A stretch of DNA of 21,594 nt from Faucicola osloensis_C. Its GTDB lineage: Bacteria > Pseudomonadota > Gammaproteobacteria > Pseudomonadales > Moraxellaceae. Positions 21,497 through 21,594 of the stretch are shown in pieces. Position 1 is the first letter of the stretch. Each line of letters opens with the position of its first letter. Where the stretch lies: positions 1 to 21,594 of the forward strand of contig JABAHL010000022.1 in assembly GCA_019353055.1 (NCBI GenBank), in the 5' to 3' direction. The notes under the pieces were generated by a model, which did not search any database, was not told the DNA's origin, and saw nothing but the letters and a program-made list of their open reading frames with translations. The position numbers and the translations under genes were made by a program.

Positions 21497-21594
21497 TTAG
21501 TCGTTAACTTTAGCAACAACACCCGCACCTACAGTACGGCCACCTTCACGGATTGCAAAGCGTAAGCCTTGGTCCATTGCGATTGGGTGGATTA
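21497..21594 (-). CDS. tuf: Elongation factor Tu, C-terminal end (runs off window)
   Basis: The minus-strand frame reads IHPIAMDQGLRFAIREGG then RTVGAGVVAKVND and a TAA at 21497-21499. This is the conserved end of EF-Tu domain 3 (E. coli has GLRFAIREGGRTVGAGVVAK). Only about 32 residues are in the window. EF-Tu delivers aminoacyl-tRNA to the ribosome. Whether this is the tufA or tufB copy cannot be told because the upstream neighbours lie outside. Confidence 0.95.
   Translation of the reverse strand, partial: IHPIAMDQGLRFAIREGGRTVGAGVVAKVND

Overview
The window looks like chromosomal DNA of a gammaproteobacterium of the family Moraxellaceae (Moraxella/Faucicola or Psychrobacter type). This is an inference from protein resemblance, the moderately AT-rich composition and gene neighbourhoods. 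The ygfB / zapB-like / zapA / pepP cluster and the trxB-aat-bpt run are pseudomonad-like blocks with local rearrangements. The exact genus cannot be fixed from sequence alone.

Layout. 1-40: the first codons of an IS5-type transposase leave the left edge, with a probable IS end near 100-111 and a non-coding stretch behind it. 496-807: a two-tRNA unit (Val-TAC, then Asp-GTC) on the minus strand with a clear sigma70 promoter and an intrinsic terminator. 1022-3361: divergent gpx and an unusual alaA that carries an XRE-type DNA-binding domain at its N-terminus. 3407-5048: the two-gene metPS-like sodium symporter operon, including a 44-residue small subunit. 5499-5972: an ArsC-like phosphatase/reductase. 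6088-9467: a minus-strand run ygfB, argE, pepP. 9704-10465: a ZapB-like coiled coil and zapA. 10503-10757: a PP0621-type zinc-ribbon membrane protein. 11107-12975: glutamine-dependent nadE with a Gln/Ser-rich repeated N-terminal extension. 13032-13502: an AT-rich TPR-like gene broken by an in-frame TAA and sitting between two copies of the same hairpin. 13518-16634: ftsK, with a TTG start. 17064-19715: trxB, aat, bpt. 19719-20216: rimI. 20228-21437: a solitary IS200/IS605-type element carrying only tnpB. 21497-21594: the 3' end of tuf.

Functional themes. Most of the window is housekeeping: amino-acid metabolism and transport (alaA, metPS, argE, pepP), redox (gpx, trxB, ArsC-like), division and chromosome segregation (zapA, zapB-like, ftsK), NAD synthesis, N-degron tagging (aat and bpt side by side), ribosomal protein acetylation and translation (tRNAs, tuf).

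The least ordinary signals are four. First, the XRE-AlaA fusion has a perfect dyad in front of it. Second, the hairpin-flanked, nonsense-interrupted TPR-like cassette lies behind nadE. Third, the TnpB element's right end forms the ribosome-binding region of rimI, so its guide RNA would read into rimI. Fourth, that TnpB lacks the usual RuvC-II glutamate. No CRISPR array, prophage or complete defence system was seen.
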